The notes under the pieces are model-generated. The model was not told the DNA's origin. It was given only the letters and a program-made list of their open reading frames with translations, and searched no databases. Shown here piece by piece: positions 1-10,763 of a stretch of 64,000 nucleotides of DNA. The stretch is from Gnetum montanum (Eukaryota; Streptophyta; Gnetopsida; Gnetales; Gnetaceae), in assembly GCA_015680685.1 (NCBI GenBank), contig MNCI01006836.1:1575-65574 (forward strand), read 5' to 3'. Within the stretch, counting starts at the first letter, position 1, and the number at the start of each line of letters is the position of its first letter. Both the position numbers and the translations under genes were made by a program.

Positions 1-29
1 TGATTCATGACTCATCATACCCCCATGAC
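1..29 (-). repeat. E1 polypurine tract and start of 3' LTR
   Basis: On the minus strand GTCATGGGGGTA (29-18) is followed directly by TGATGAGTCATGAATCA (17-1). The same polypurine tract and upstream context recurs at 63405-63440 (E5), and in weaker form just before the E4 3' LTR (60507-60517), so this is the conserved plus-strand priming site of the family. TGATGAG is the LTR terminus that pairs with CTCATCA at the other end. Confidence 0.85.
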
Positions 30-209
30 TAAATGAAAACTCATCCTCAAGTTAATGTGAGAACAAGCTCCATTGATTACATAGTGGTTAGGTATGGGAT
101 TATTGACTGACGAGGATGGATTCATGCTGTGGTGTGGAATCATAAAAAAATTAAGACACAACACGGAGAACGCAAAAAAATATCCTATAGCTACAAAATT
201 GGGTGGAAC

Positions 210-3010
210 TCATGTAGTTCTTAGTGGCAGTGGCTCCTTCATGGGTGCCTTTCCCTTGTCTTGTGCTCTAGGTCTTGGGATTTGATGGTGTTGAAGTATG
301 GCCTGGAGTTTCTCCTCTTTAGTTTGGGGATCTTGTGCTATCCATTCTAATGTTTCAATGTTTGATGGAGTCGACACCTCCCATGGGCAGAGTAGTTGTG
401 GAAACATTTTATTTTCTTTGACATACGAAGCTGCAAACACCCACTATTCCTCCTCGTAAGCTCTAGCTTTGTCTCTGTATTCTTGAAAATCTGTGAGCTA
501 TCGAGCCAAGTCTGTTGTGACACCTTTCTACCCCTAGTAGCTTGCTTTAACCACCTCAAGTTCAAAATTTTCAGCCTCCAATTTTTGCAATATTTTCTTG
601 TGTTTTGGAAATTCTATTTCATATTTGACGTAGGTGGTGGCTACTTGTTGGTTGAGCTCTATTCTCGGGCACCTTACTATTAAGATGGCAATTTTGGCAT
701 ACCATAGGTTTGCTAACTCCATGTACTCTATAAGGTCCTAGATCTGCAGGTCTCGACTCTTAACTTCTACCTGGTGGGTAAACACATATGTATTCAATAT
801 GGCCTGCTAGTCAATGTGTTGAGCACTGAGAGTGTTGATGTGGGCCTTGGCCATATGGATCTCCTTCTCTATGATTTATTTATACATCCCCACCTGGTCT
901 TGGAAATGATCCTTCAATTTCTCATGTCATTTAGCCTCATTCTGCCACATGCTTATTTCAATGGCCATCTTCTGACTGATGGTGCGTACCTCCTCCATCG
1001 AGAGGGTTCAATTTTCCTTGATCAAATGGTTCATATCCTGGTTAACCCTAATTAGTTATTCTTGAAATTGTTGAAAATGTTCTTTGAGCACATTCTTTTA
1101 TTTCTCCACAAAGGTCAACCAAAGGTTGTTAGCAAAAAGTTGTTTATTTTCCTCTTGTAAGGCTTTGAGTACCTTGGTATGCATGTAAGTTTGCACTTGT
1201 GCCACAGAGGCATCCCAAATAGCCTTCTCTTTTTCTTTCACCACCTTTTTATTCTCTATCAATAGTTTAGTAAGTTGCTCAATTCTAAAATTATCCAACT
1301 GGTCTATGAGAACGAATTGAGAAGGATCCTGCTATGCTATTTGTAGGGTCACAAGCCTTTCTTGCAATCTTTGCTCTTTTGCTTCAGCGTGCTCGGCCCT
1401 CATCTCTGTCAAGACCAACTTCCCTTTGGTGGAAATGAGATCTGATTGTATTACTGTAACATCCTGTGGGATGTCAAACAAGGATGTCATTACTTGTCCT
1501 ATTTGTAGCAATTGGTCAACTACATCCGCATGTTCTGCAGGAGTCATTAAGCTACCGGCCAAAGTTTGAGCATCCCGTGGTCCTGTAAGATCTGCTGGTG
1601 GCACAATAGGCACATTGAATGATTCTTTAATGTGGTTTGTGATTACTTCTATAGCTCCTACTATATCCTAGTGCTACATGACCACCACCATGGCCCCTTC
1701 ACCAATTTCTAACTACACCTAAAAGGACGCAGTGTTCCTTGAAATCTGTTGTGACCAAGTGCTCTCTCCTCCTCTTGTTTGAATGGACACTTCACCCCAT
1801 GCAAAATCTATAGAAACTATAGGCTATACAACATCATTGATGACGTAGAAGAGATTTGCATCATCACGACTTCCCCAACTAACATTCTTAGTGATGGCCA
1901 TGAGATAACTCATTGACGGTCTGTAATCTTGCGACAGCGATGGTGGTTGATCCTACTAGCTTGTGCTAGGCCCTACTTCTTGTTGTTGGCTAGGTCCCAT
2001 GCTTGGAAGTTGGCTAGGTCTTGCAAATTGAGTTGCAGTTGGCCTTGCCATCTGTTCTTTTTCTTGTTCTAGCCCCAACATCTCACCAATGATTTTTCTT
2101 ACAGTTGGTGGCTTTAGCAGTTCAACATACGAAGCATTTTTTGGTTTTTGGAGGACATCATTGGTGTATCCTCTAATACCAGCATGTCTACATAGCTTCC
2201 TGATAAGACAAGGGAAGGGCAATGCAAACTTCCCTATCTTCCATTCTTAAAACTGCCTTAGGATCTCCGTAAAATATAGATGAGGTAGGTTAGCATTAAC
2301 CTTTCCCATCAACACTGCACATCCTCTTGCCACATATGCCAAAATTCTTTTTAAGCCTTTTGTGGGAAAGAAGTGTTAAGTTCCTATTTTGAGATAAATC
2401 CTTTCTTCTATCATGAACTCCCCAAACGTCTTATCTTCCTTGCCATACGTCCTTTCTAGCCAAACTTGTCGTGCATTAGGGTCTGAGCGAGTAGACAACT
2501 GAGAAATCTTTGGCCTTATATTCAAAAGGTTTAATACTTTTGAAATGGCTTGAATAGAGAAATAAATAGTCACACCACAAATGTTAACTATGGTGCCTTG
2601 TTCTTTGTTGTGCCAAAATTGGTACGTTTCCCCTAAGTACCAGACACCACTTTCAGAGAGGGTAGGTCATAATGGGTATCCTTTGAGATGATCCCTAATG
2701 ACCTCTAGAGAAAATTTTGTGAAAGGTCCAAAGTTTAATTCCACGATCACTACAGTGAATATGGACCTTTCATGGATGGCCTGAACACAATCCTGGGGCA
2801 ACGTGAGATGTCGTCCCTATTCAGATGCTGCTGCAACTCCTCCTTTTACCTGCTTTGATTGTATAGTAGCAGGGTCTTCTTGGAGAATACTAAATGATTG
2901 TTCCTCCTGCTCTACATGTTTTCCAGCAGGAACTTGTCCTTCACCTCTCCTAGGTCGTTTGATTCCACCTTGAGCAGGACCTTCCTATTGTCCGCATTTC
3001 GGGGCCATCT
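210..3010 (-). pseudogene. E1 ORF2: putative plant transposon protein-like domain plus coiled coils
   Basis: One minus-strand frame runs from ATG at 3010 (MAPKCGQ) to about 1100 with only stop codons breaking it, then continues with frameshifts to about 210. The N-terminal third (roughly 3010-1950) has the pattern I associate with the Pfam 'putative plant transposon protein' family (PF20167 type): a block with GVTIYFSIQAIS (about 2590-2540) and a later block LPFPCLIRKLCRHAGI (about 2220-2170). The rest is Q/E/K-rich and coiled-coil-like, for example around EKAIWDASVAQVQTYMHTKV (about 1230-1170). Nearly all premature stops are TAG replacing a likely CAG. The gene takes the place of pol, and its function is unknown. 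The family assignment is by memory of motif pattern, not by search. Remains of a homologue occur at 63640-64000. Confidence 0.7.
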
Positions 3011-4938
3011 ACAATCACACGGGGCCAATTGTTAGTAAGGTTGTTACCAAAGTTAGGTTATACCTTACTGCTTGCATTAATGAATTTGTTTTATCTCCAT
3101 GTGACATTAATTATTAGGAGAGGATGTTCCCAAAAGATTTTAATATTTAATCCTCTTTGCTTAGGTGGTTTCCAAATCTAGTTTCCTGGTATAACTATGG
3201 AGATGAAATTGTTTTTGGCACATTTATCCTTAATTTTATAACTAATTACCCTTGATAGTGTCCTTTGAATGATAACAAATTTGAAAACGTTATGCACTAT
3301 TTAGCATGTACCCCTCCCCCATGACTAAGTTGAACACTCTGGGTTCAAGTAGGTTGAAACGGAATGAAAATCAGAGGACCAACAAGCAAGTTATGGATAT
3401 GAAAGCAAGGGGTGTGCAATCACGAGTTGGAAAGAGAAATTTGAAAAAATTCCCTTGCATGAACAGTTGCAAATGATGTTAAGTAGCGGAAGGGGGTCAC
3501 GTATATATATATTTTTGGGACGTGATATTACATCCGTGATATCATGGCCTATCGATGTTAGGGCACTTTATAGAATGTACTGAATTTTTGATATTTTTCT
3601 GAAATTAAATGATGTAAACTAAGGACATCTAGACAAGTGTTAAAGGGTTCTGGGGTAATTCAACTAGTTCTGAAGTCATAAAAATTATGATGGTATGGAA
3701 TTTATCAATAAGGAACTCAGGTGGTAAGGGAGAGAAAAAGACTATGTGATGGTTCATAGGAACATTTGAATCAGAGGGATAGTAATAAGGGAAAGAATAT
3801 CATTGAAAATATGCTAAGGGTAAAAGATGGTGTGTGGAAGATGTGTTATGAGTGAAAATTACAAAAAATTATGCAAGTGGGTCCTCCCCAAAGCAGGTTC
3901 CAACCTATAATGCTTTTGCGTAACCACACCTTAAAATGTTCGTAGGCACTAGAAGGGTTAAATGTAAGCCACACTGGTTCCACAAAACACACACATGTAA
4001 GTATGACTGGAATGAGGTACGAATTCTACGCTATATGAGACACAAGCTACAATTACATGAACAATGAGATGAGATGGACTATAGAAGGGATTGTGGAGAT
4101 TGGGACATGAGGTAACTGACCCAGGGCACAATGAATCCTGTGTGTAAAGCATGATTAATGTGTCATTAACCCATCATTTCAAGATCAGGACCAAGTCCAT
4201 TCCTCTGATCAATGACACTACATTGTTTCATCCCATGATGAGAGACTATGAGAGTACCATAACAACAAGGCATACGATCACTTGGCATTTTGTTCAAGGG
4301 AGGAGTGATTTTTGCTTTGTGGCACTTTCTTTGTTTTTGTTTTTTTTCTTTATTTTTTCTTTTGTGTTGGTTTTTTCTTTGATTGTTGAATCTAGAATAG
4401 CTACCGACCTTCAGGCATGGGTGCATGTCTTTCCAATGGGACCCCATAGAACAACATTGAATTTTTGAGTGCCTTTTGATTACTCTTACTCCCATTTTAT
4501 GTTATATCTTCATGGATCTTAGTACAACCATGTTGGATGATAACTCTCACAGACGTCACCAAAGAGAATCTGCAAGTTCACTTGATGTCACACCCTAATC
4601 ATTCCCTCTTGATCCATCCCTCTTCAGTCTAGGTACAATGAACACAAAATTAATTTTAAGTTTTAAGAATGTCAAGAATATCACTGTACCCTTGAATAGA
4701 ACCTCTTATTTGTAGAATGGATGAGTGGGTGTAATGGGCTTACTTTCCAAATAGTTGATCACTCAAGACTCGATAACATAGAACACACCTCAACCAACGA
4801 GCCACATGAGTGTTTTATTTGTGGATGAGATTACTTATAAAAATATAAAAAGATGAAAAGACAAAAAGATAAAACAAGAAATTGAAAAATGAAAAATTGG
4901 AAAAAAATTGTGAAATTAAAGAAAATGAAAAATATTTA
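3011..4938. other. E1 internal spacer between gag and ORF2
   Basis: About 1.9 kb with no recognisable domain on either strand; the short ORFs here (for example 3958-4152 and 4151-4495) have no family features and overlap each other in antisense. It holds a polypurine-tract-like CCCCCATGACTAAGTTGA at 3317-3334. At 3515-3565 there is an AT-rich stretch with GATATTAC and GATATCATGG motifs that resembles the short U3 of this LTR family. An internal promoter for ORF2 is possible but unproven. Confidence 0.5.
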
Positions 4939-6939
4939 TTAATCCTGCTTGTTATTAGAATGAGGGATATCCCCCATAACTAAATGGTTGAGCATGGTGA
5001 TGATTAACAAATGAAAGATGAGGATTCTTGCATGTTGGAAATATTGAAACTTGGTCATACTTACCCCATTGGGGTTCACACACCTGATTATAGTAAGCAT
5101 AATGGGAAAATTTGTAAGATGTGATTCTTGGGTAAAGAGTTGACCCACTATGATACTTAAGATCTTTAGATGGTATGCAAGGATTGGGATGTCACCCTCC
5201 ATGGCTATATTCATTGGGCTGTATGGTTGTTGGAGTGTTAATTGGTGGCCCTGATGAAGTAACATGAGGCATCAAGTTTGAGGAGAAGGAGGCACCACAG
5301 TGTTGGACTTGTGCTAAGTTGGAGAATGTAGTGGCCTTGGAACTATGTTGTCCCTTCCTACGGTCATGTCTAAAGAAGGGACACCTTTGATGTTGAGGAG
5401 GTCTCTCACTACTATTGGAAATAGTAGCACAAGTAAAGTTTGTGGGGGGTTTTTGTGGTGCAGACACTTTAGGAATAGTTGGTGCAATGTAGAAGGAGGA
5501 AAAGGATGAGAATGTTGAAATTTAGGAGAAGTGTAAGGTACACAAGGCGGTGGTTGTGTTGAGGACATGGGCTAATAGTACTAAGGGGAATAATAATGCG
5601 ACAAGATAGAGTTTGTTGACCTAGTTGGGGAAATATGATGTTGAACTAGATAAGAATTTTGATTCGGGTGATATAAAGGGTGTTTCCAGTGTAGGAATGG
5701 CTTCCCCCATGATTGGGATTGTTGCCACTGTGGTCGAACATAGTATCTTTGTACAAACTCTGGGTGTAACATGTTTCCCCAATGCTCATATAAATGTAAC
5801 AAGATTGGGCATTGGCCCTTGGGATGATCGTACATGCAAATGTTGCATTCATATGTGTGATTAGCAGTTGAGCTCTTATTTTCTTCATCCCTTCTTTTTT
5901 ATTGTCTAATGATATTTTGTCTTGCTTCTCGGGTTGTTAAAATTCTATCTCTAATAATATTGATATATTCCCCGCACCTTTTATGCATGCATTCCAGCAT
6001 CTTATTGATCTTTGCCTTCATTTCCTCTAATTATTGTTGTACTGGCAAAGATGGTTCTTCCTCCTTGAGATAGGTTGGTTTCTCCTTTTTGTGATTATGG
6101 ACCTCTGTTAAGTTGAGATTTTGGTCTCGTTGATGTTTGTCAACACTCTCCGATATAGCCATTTCTCCTTCTTCTTTTGTTACCTGCTTAATAAGCTTTT
6201 GGAATTGATGGGTTCATAGTTCATATAGTTGACCTTGGGCATACATCCCTAGGGTCTCTCTTGTTTCATCACAAAGCCCATCAATGATATGGTACATTAG
6301 CCTTTCCTTGGAGAACTCATGGCCTAAACACTCATTTAACAATGCATAATATCTTTCTAAGGCCACGTCCAAGGGTTCATGTTGTGCTTGTTTCCACTCT
6401 TGGATTTTTTTCCTCAAGGCCAAAACTCTTGTGTAAGTTTGATATCTTTCGTTAAACAGTTCTACCATTGTTAGCCATCGTCGTATTGAATTTGATTTTA
6501 ACGATCTATACCATACTTTTTCTTGGCCAACGAGCATCATAGGAAAGAGCTTGAGTTTTTGCCAATTGTTATCAATGTTGTTCCATGCATAGGCATCATA
6601 GAATGCTTGTAAATGTTGCTGAAAATCTAATTCATAGCCTCTTGAGAAATTGGGAAAGTTGTTTAAATCGAGCCTGGGTAGGTGGCTCTCTTTACAATGC
6701 CTACGGGAGATTCGAACAACCTCTTGTATTTGCGTTAGCCTTGTAGTGGCCAGTAGGGGTTCATCATCATCGAGTAAGTTATGCTTTCGTGTGTTGGAAC
6801 AATGCTACCTTTGTTTATGTTTATAAGAAATCCCCACCTCAGATTGCATACTCCAATCTTCATTATCATACAATTCGTTGGTTCTCCAATGAATTTCCTC
6901 ACTAGATATGACATTATTGTAGTCTTGTAGGAGAGGCAT
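4939..6939 (-). pseudogene. gag: E1 gag (Athila-like capsid/nucleocapsid), decayed
   Basis: The frame starts at ATG 6939 (MPLLQDYNN) shortly after the LTR and primer site. The retrotransposon gag core is clear at about 6760-6220: KLKLFPMMLVGQEKVWYRSL, then SIRRWLTMVELFNERYQTY and LDVALERYYALLNECLGHEF. A zinc-knuckle-like CNICMYDHPKGQC lies at about 5850-5810, followed by a P/Q/Y-rich tail with frameshifts that ends near 4939. Scattered stops interrupt it. Its core and knuckle match E4 gag, but E1 lacks the long RS/R-rich N-terminal region of E4, joining at the shared DDDEPLLATT-type segment. The protein would form the virus-like particle that packages element RNA. Confidence 0.85.
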
Positions 6940-7050
6940 GGTTGTGCAATTATGTGTAACTTTTTGTAATTATTTCTTCTTAAAAGATGTATTGTTAATT
7001 CCTATACAAGGACCTTGTATGATATAACTAACCTAGATAACTAGCACCAT
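6940..7050 (-). other. E1 5' leader
   Basis: Short untranslated leader between the primer-binding site and the gag ATG, AT-rich, with no ORF. It contains the run TTGTAATTATTTCTTC on the plus strand and nothing else I can assign. Confidence 0.5.
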
Positions 7051-7067
7051 CGTCGGCAACGGTGCCA
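7051..7067 (-). promoter_or_regulatory. E1 primer-binding site, tRNA-Asp type
   Basis: Minus strand TGGCACCGTTGCCGACG begins one base after the LTR end. It matches the complement of the plant tRNA-Asp 3' end (TGGCGCCGTTGCCGGGG) with one G-to-A change in the first 13 bases. tRNA-Asp priming is characteristic of Athila-like gypsy elements. A more decayed version follows the E4 5' LTR at 53765. Confidence 0.85.
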
Positions 7068-7068
7068 A

Positions 7069-7935
7069 TGATGAGTGGCGAGGTACCCCTACACTCAACC
7101 ATATGAATACGAGTGTTTCACGCATGATTTGGTCAAACTCCATTGATAGACTAGTTGTGGTATCTAGATAGTTTCTCATAGATTGCAATTTTTTGTCTTC
7201 CCACCTGGACTAGTATTAGCTTTGTCACATATGGTTTAGTTCAGAGTGAGATGTATGATGTGTTCCTACACTAATGCTACTTCTGGGTATGATGGTAAAT
7301 AATATCAACTAGGCTAGGAGAGAGGATGAAAGAGAATCTAAACTAGCCAAAGTGTGATGAGCATTTGTTCCTTAATCATTCTTACATATCTTGGACCTTG
7401 TGCATGACTACCACTAGGATTACCAAGCACATGGCCTAGGTACATGACTGGGTTACCAAGTAGTCACACTTAAATGCTTGTGATTAAGTCGTATCCATTC
7501 TACGTTCCTAGGAGATAAGTGTAGAGAGATATTAGCTAAGAAGCAATAAATAACAATAACAATTAAATAATTAAGCTAAGTGGATGCTGCAATGATGAAG
7601 TAATCTCAATCTTTATTGCCGATCATGTGCGTGTCCAAGTATGTCACACTCGAATAAGGATGCCATACAATTACAATCATCACACTATGGGCATGCACTG
7701 GGAGAAAGGGTTGAGAGGAAAAACTGACAAAAATTCCCTAGCTTACTACTAAAAACTACCAAACTTAAATTTCAAAAACTACCTACCAAATCCACCTACC
7801 TCTTATTTATAGATGAGGAGATAGGCTGCGATATCACATACACGATATTGCATCTAGGCTATGATATCGCGTATGTGATATCACGTATGCAATATCATGG
7901 GTGTGATATTGTAGCCAACGATTCATGACTCATTA
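7069..7935 (-). repeat. E1 5' LTR (867 bp)
   Basis: The LTR begins (minus) TAATGAGTCATGAATC at 7935, decayed from TGATGAG, and ends CTCATCA at 7069, the 7-bp inverted terminal motif shared by all LTRs of this family in the window. U3 is only about 125 bp and is packed with GATATC and CGATATT palindromic motifs (7830-7915). TATAAATA lies at 7811-7804, and an AATAAAGATTG polyadenylation-type signal at about 7613-7600. Three other minus-strand copies share this layout: the solo LTR at 23578-24394, the E5 LTR at 62713-63404, and the fragment at 1-17. Confidence 0.88.
7804..7811 (-). promoter_or_regulatory. TATA box of E1 5' LTR
   Basis: Minus-strand TATAAATA followed by AGAGGTAGG, about 125 bp inside the LTR and about 200 bp upstream of the polyadenylation-type signal. 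The equivalent box is at 24304-24311 in the solo LTR and 63297-63304 in the E5 LTR. Confidence 0.75.
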
Positions 7936-8689
7936 GTAGATATGTAAAAGCCACCTATACATTATGTAAAAATGATAAATTTAGAAGCTAAATTTGATAA
8001 ATAAAATAAGAATACATCATTACTTCAAAAGAATATAAGCATGTTGAAAGGGATTGAACTAAAATATAATTATAGAAAGAATGTCAAAATAGTGAAGAAT
8101 GCTAGAAATGATAAGATAATTATAGAAAGAAATTTGAAGGCTTCCAAAAGACGGTAGAAGGAAAGTTAAAATTGACTATAGAACATGAAAAGGTTCAAAA
8201 GGAATAATTTTTATAAAAGAGAAAATCAAGAATTGAAACCATTATTAAAAGAAGAAGAAAACCATGAATAAAAGTTTGAGGGTTTTATTCATGTTATTTT
8301 CAAAATCTCTACAAATTGAATACTAAATGTAGAGTTATGATATATATAAAGAAAAGAAGCATCGAAGTGTGTGAAAGATTTAAATGTTTCATTTATACAT
8401 GATATCACCACTACTATCAAAGAGATATGAATTGGGCAAGTCTAGTATAATATAGTTATAGACTTAAACACATGTACAGTTGGAATTGACTAAACTTTCA
8501 AGTGAAAATGTTGAAGGGTCAATCATCAAGATATGTTTTAATTAAACCATCCTAATAACTTTGAATGTGTTGCTATCAATTATCCTCATGAAACACCTCA
8601 TCATTGTAGCCATAAATAATTCCATTATTATTTCCAATGATGATGTGTTTCTTAAATTCAAATTTTTCAATATGATTGTTTTTGAGGAT
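7936..8689. other. AT-rich stretch without a recognisable gene
   Basis: A/T-rich, full of stops in all frames. It may be the 5' part of the LINE that follows, since weakly RT-like segments (ILITLNVLLS-type) read in the same direction at 8540-8690, but I cannot assign a domain. No repeats or RNA signals seen. Confidence 0.4.
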
Positions 8690-9850
8690 GGGGTAATTTA
8701 ATATACCTAGAACAACACCCCTAAGCTAGCATGCCTAGAGTGATGATACTAATTTTTATAATGTTGGAAAAGTTTTTGTTTGTTTTATTGATTTACAAAA
8801 GCATATGATTTAGTGGTTCATACAAAACTATGATTACGTTTGCATAAAATTGGCCTCCCTTAAGATTTTATTACACCAACTTAAAGATTGTATAAGAAAG
8901 TGATTATTGAAATTGAAAAACATCAATTTAGAGAAAAAAGTTCAATTCTAAAGAAAAATTGGAGATAAGAAAGGTTGTCTACTTTTTCTAACTCTTTATT
9001 GATGAAGATGCAAGAATGGTCATGCAATAGGCAAGATAGTTATAATTTTTGTTGCAAATTTTAGAAAATTATTGTTGCTCATCTAGTCTTAAGTGAATGT
9101 GGATAAAACCAAATTGATGATCTATGGTACAAGAAATACCTATTATAACTTCCATTTTGGAAGTATAAATATGAAAATATTATATTCTTTTAAATACTTA
9201 GGTCTCATTTATATGCACAATTACATGTGAGGGAAGTGCATCAAAGATAGAATAACAAGAGTTTTTAAGGCTCTGTATGCTTTTAAAGACAAGTACAAGG
9301 ATTTACAACTCTAAGTTTGGAAGGTCTACAAATAAATTAAAGATACAGATGCAAATAGCTTCCTTAATATTATCATGTGAATGTGATTTATTACTTTTAG
9401 AAGCAAAATACAATCATAGCTTATATATCTCGATGTAAGACAAATTTTCTACAGAAATTCTTGATCATTCATAAGACTATGGTTGGTATTTTCATGGAAT
9501 GCACTTGTTAAGAAAATGGAATGTCCATTTAGAGGACATGAAACAAAATCCTAAGCATATTTTCCAACTAGTAAAGTAAAAGGTTTAAACAAAGATGTGG
9601 TCTAATGTAGAAGGCACAAAACTAGATGTAAAATCTCACTATCTCAACTACTATTTCAATCAAGTATCGAAATGTTATTAACAAGCTTCACTTAAGTTCT
9701 CATCATCTTAGAATTGAAAGCAGAAGATGGATTCAACTCCTGTAAGAGGAGTGCATTTGTAGTTTGTGCAGATCATGAGCTCTTAAAGATGAGTTACATG
9801 TATTTCTTACTTGTATTGTAACTACCTATTTGAGAAAACTTTATAATGCT
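8690..9850 (+). pseudogene. LINE (non-LTR retrotransposon) reverse transcriptase, 5'-truncated and decayed
   Basis: Several non-LTR RT motifs occur in order, in shifting frames: FIDLQKAYDLV (about 8790-8820, motif A with the first catalytic Asp), a KKGCLLFL-like segment (about 8965), VNVDKTKLMIYGTRN (about 9098-9142, motif D region), SFKYLGLIY (about 9190), then RITRVFKALYAFKDKYKDLQL (about 9250-9312). Downstream text still resembles the C-terminal region of such ORF2 proteins. The YADD segment is not recognisable. There are many stops and frameshifts and no poly(A) end. The clade is uncertain. Confidence 0.65.
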
Positions 9851-10075
9851 ATAGTAAAAAATTTATATGATTTATTTTTGCTACTCCCATTAGTGCTTGG
9901 TCAATTTATGAAGTTTATTTTTATTTTTCATGAAAATGTAATATTTATCTAATAGGTCCTATGGGTATTTAAATGTAATAAAGCTTCAATTTCATAATAT
10001 GATTGTTAACAAGTTGAAGAACTTTAAAATGTGATATAATTAGTTTTAATATAGATAAAATGGGTTTTCTCTATA

Positions 10076-10353
10076 ACTATTTTTTATGTGCTATTAAATG
10101 ATCCCTTGTGTGTGTGTGTGTGTGGGTGGGGGTAGGGGGTGCAGGTGGGGAGGGGTGGTGGGATTGGGGGAGGGGGGCCAGGAGAGGGGGGTGGTGGGGG
10201 AGGGGGTTTCTTTTTTCTCATAAAAAAACTATTTTCATTTGCTATTAAATGATCCCTTGTGTATGGGCACATACATGTGTTTGGGAGTGGGGTGGGTGGG
10301 TGTAACTCTCTATACCTATTTTTCATGTGCTATTAAAGGATCCCTTGTGTATG
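10076..10353 (+). repeat. Three-copy repeat enclosing a G-rich block
   Basis: A unit of about 38 bp containing GCTATTAAATGATCCCTTG occurs at 10076-10113, 10228-10266 and, as GCTATTAAAGGATCCCTTG, 10316-10353. Between copies one and two is (GT)n followed by about 100 bases of nearly uninterrupted G runs (10104-10207), and between two and three a shorter G-rich run. The long proline-rich ORF on the opposite strand here is just a reading of the G/C run. Confidence 0.8.
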
Positions 10354-10628
10354 TCTATGTTGAAGAGGTAGGGAGTAAGGGGAGATGAAATAGGGGTATT
10401 CAAATTCAAAAGAATAACTTATTATCTTAAAAGGAAAGGGAAAATGATTTCTAGTTCAAGTCATGCTTGAGGCATCATTATATTCCTCTATAATTACTAT
10501 AATATATTTTGTTAGTTGTATGTCTTGGGATGTACTTATAGTCATTCATTTAAGTTTCAAAACCTTGGCTCTCCACCCACCCCAACACACACAAAGTATC
10601 ATCTTTGCTATATGTCTTGGCATGTGGT
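10354..10628. other. Unassigned AT-rich sequence
   Basis: No gene seen. The segment at 10515-10540 (GTCTTGGGATGTACTTATAG) resembles the sequence after the SINE-like copy at 13995-14020, so it may be the tail of a second, mostly lost copy. A C-rich run lies at 10572-10595. Confidence 0.3.
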
Positions 10629-10763
10629 GTTAGAACCCAAAATATTTTTTAAATAATATTTACCCCCAACACATTTAGTCAAATCCAAAACTTTATAACT
10701 TAATATTATCTACTTAAAGTGAACCCATAACTTGGAGTAAATAAATTATTTGGAGAAGGGGGG
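10629..10763 (+). repeat. Truncated LTR-like fragment ending in a polypurine tract
   Basis: It starts TGTTAGAACCCAAAATA, similar to the sequence at 12327 (TGTTGGAACCCTAAAATA) with shared ACTTTATAACTT about 60 bp in. It ends GGAGAAGGGGGG, which directly abuts the LTR start at 10764. This looks like a remnant LTR end plus a polypurine tract left after internal deletion. Confidence 0.45.

Larger units (their letters stand above)
1..7935 (-). mobile_element. Non-autonomous Athila-like LTR retrotransposon E1 (3' LTR runs off the window)
   Basis: The element reads on the minus strand from a 5' LTR (7935 to 7069) through a tRNA-Asp-type primer site, a gag pseudogene (6939-4939) and an accessory ORF2 (3010-210) to a polypurine tract and the first 17 bases of the 3' LTR. 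The 3' LTR start at 17-1 matches the 5' LTR start at 7935-7919, both beginning TRATGAGTCATGAATC, which fixes the internal region at 18-7068. No protease, RT, RNase H or integrase similarity is visible in any frame. Gag plus ORF2 without pol indicates a non-autonomous element. E4 (52785-61540), with related gag, LTR ends and PBS, is the natural type of helper. The target duplication cannot be checked because one end is outside the window. Confidence 0.85.

Noticed and set aside
4151-4495. Overlapping 105- and 109-residue ORFs on opposite strands
   Set aside because: They lie in the E1 spacer, are mutually antisense and low-complexity, and match no domain.
10084-10326. Proline-rich 80-residue ORF on the minus strand
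   Set aside because: It is the complement of the G-rich low-complexity block, with no start context or homology.
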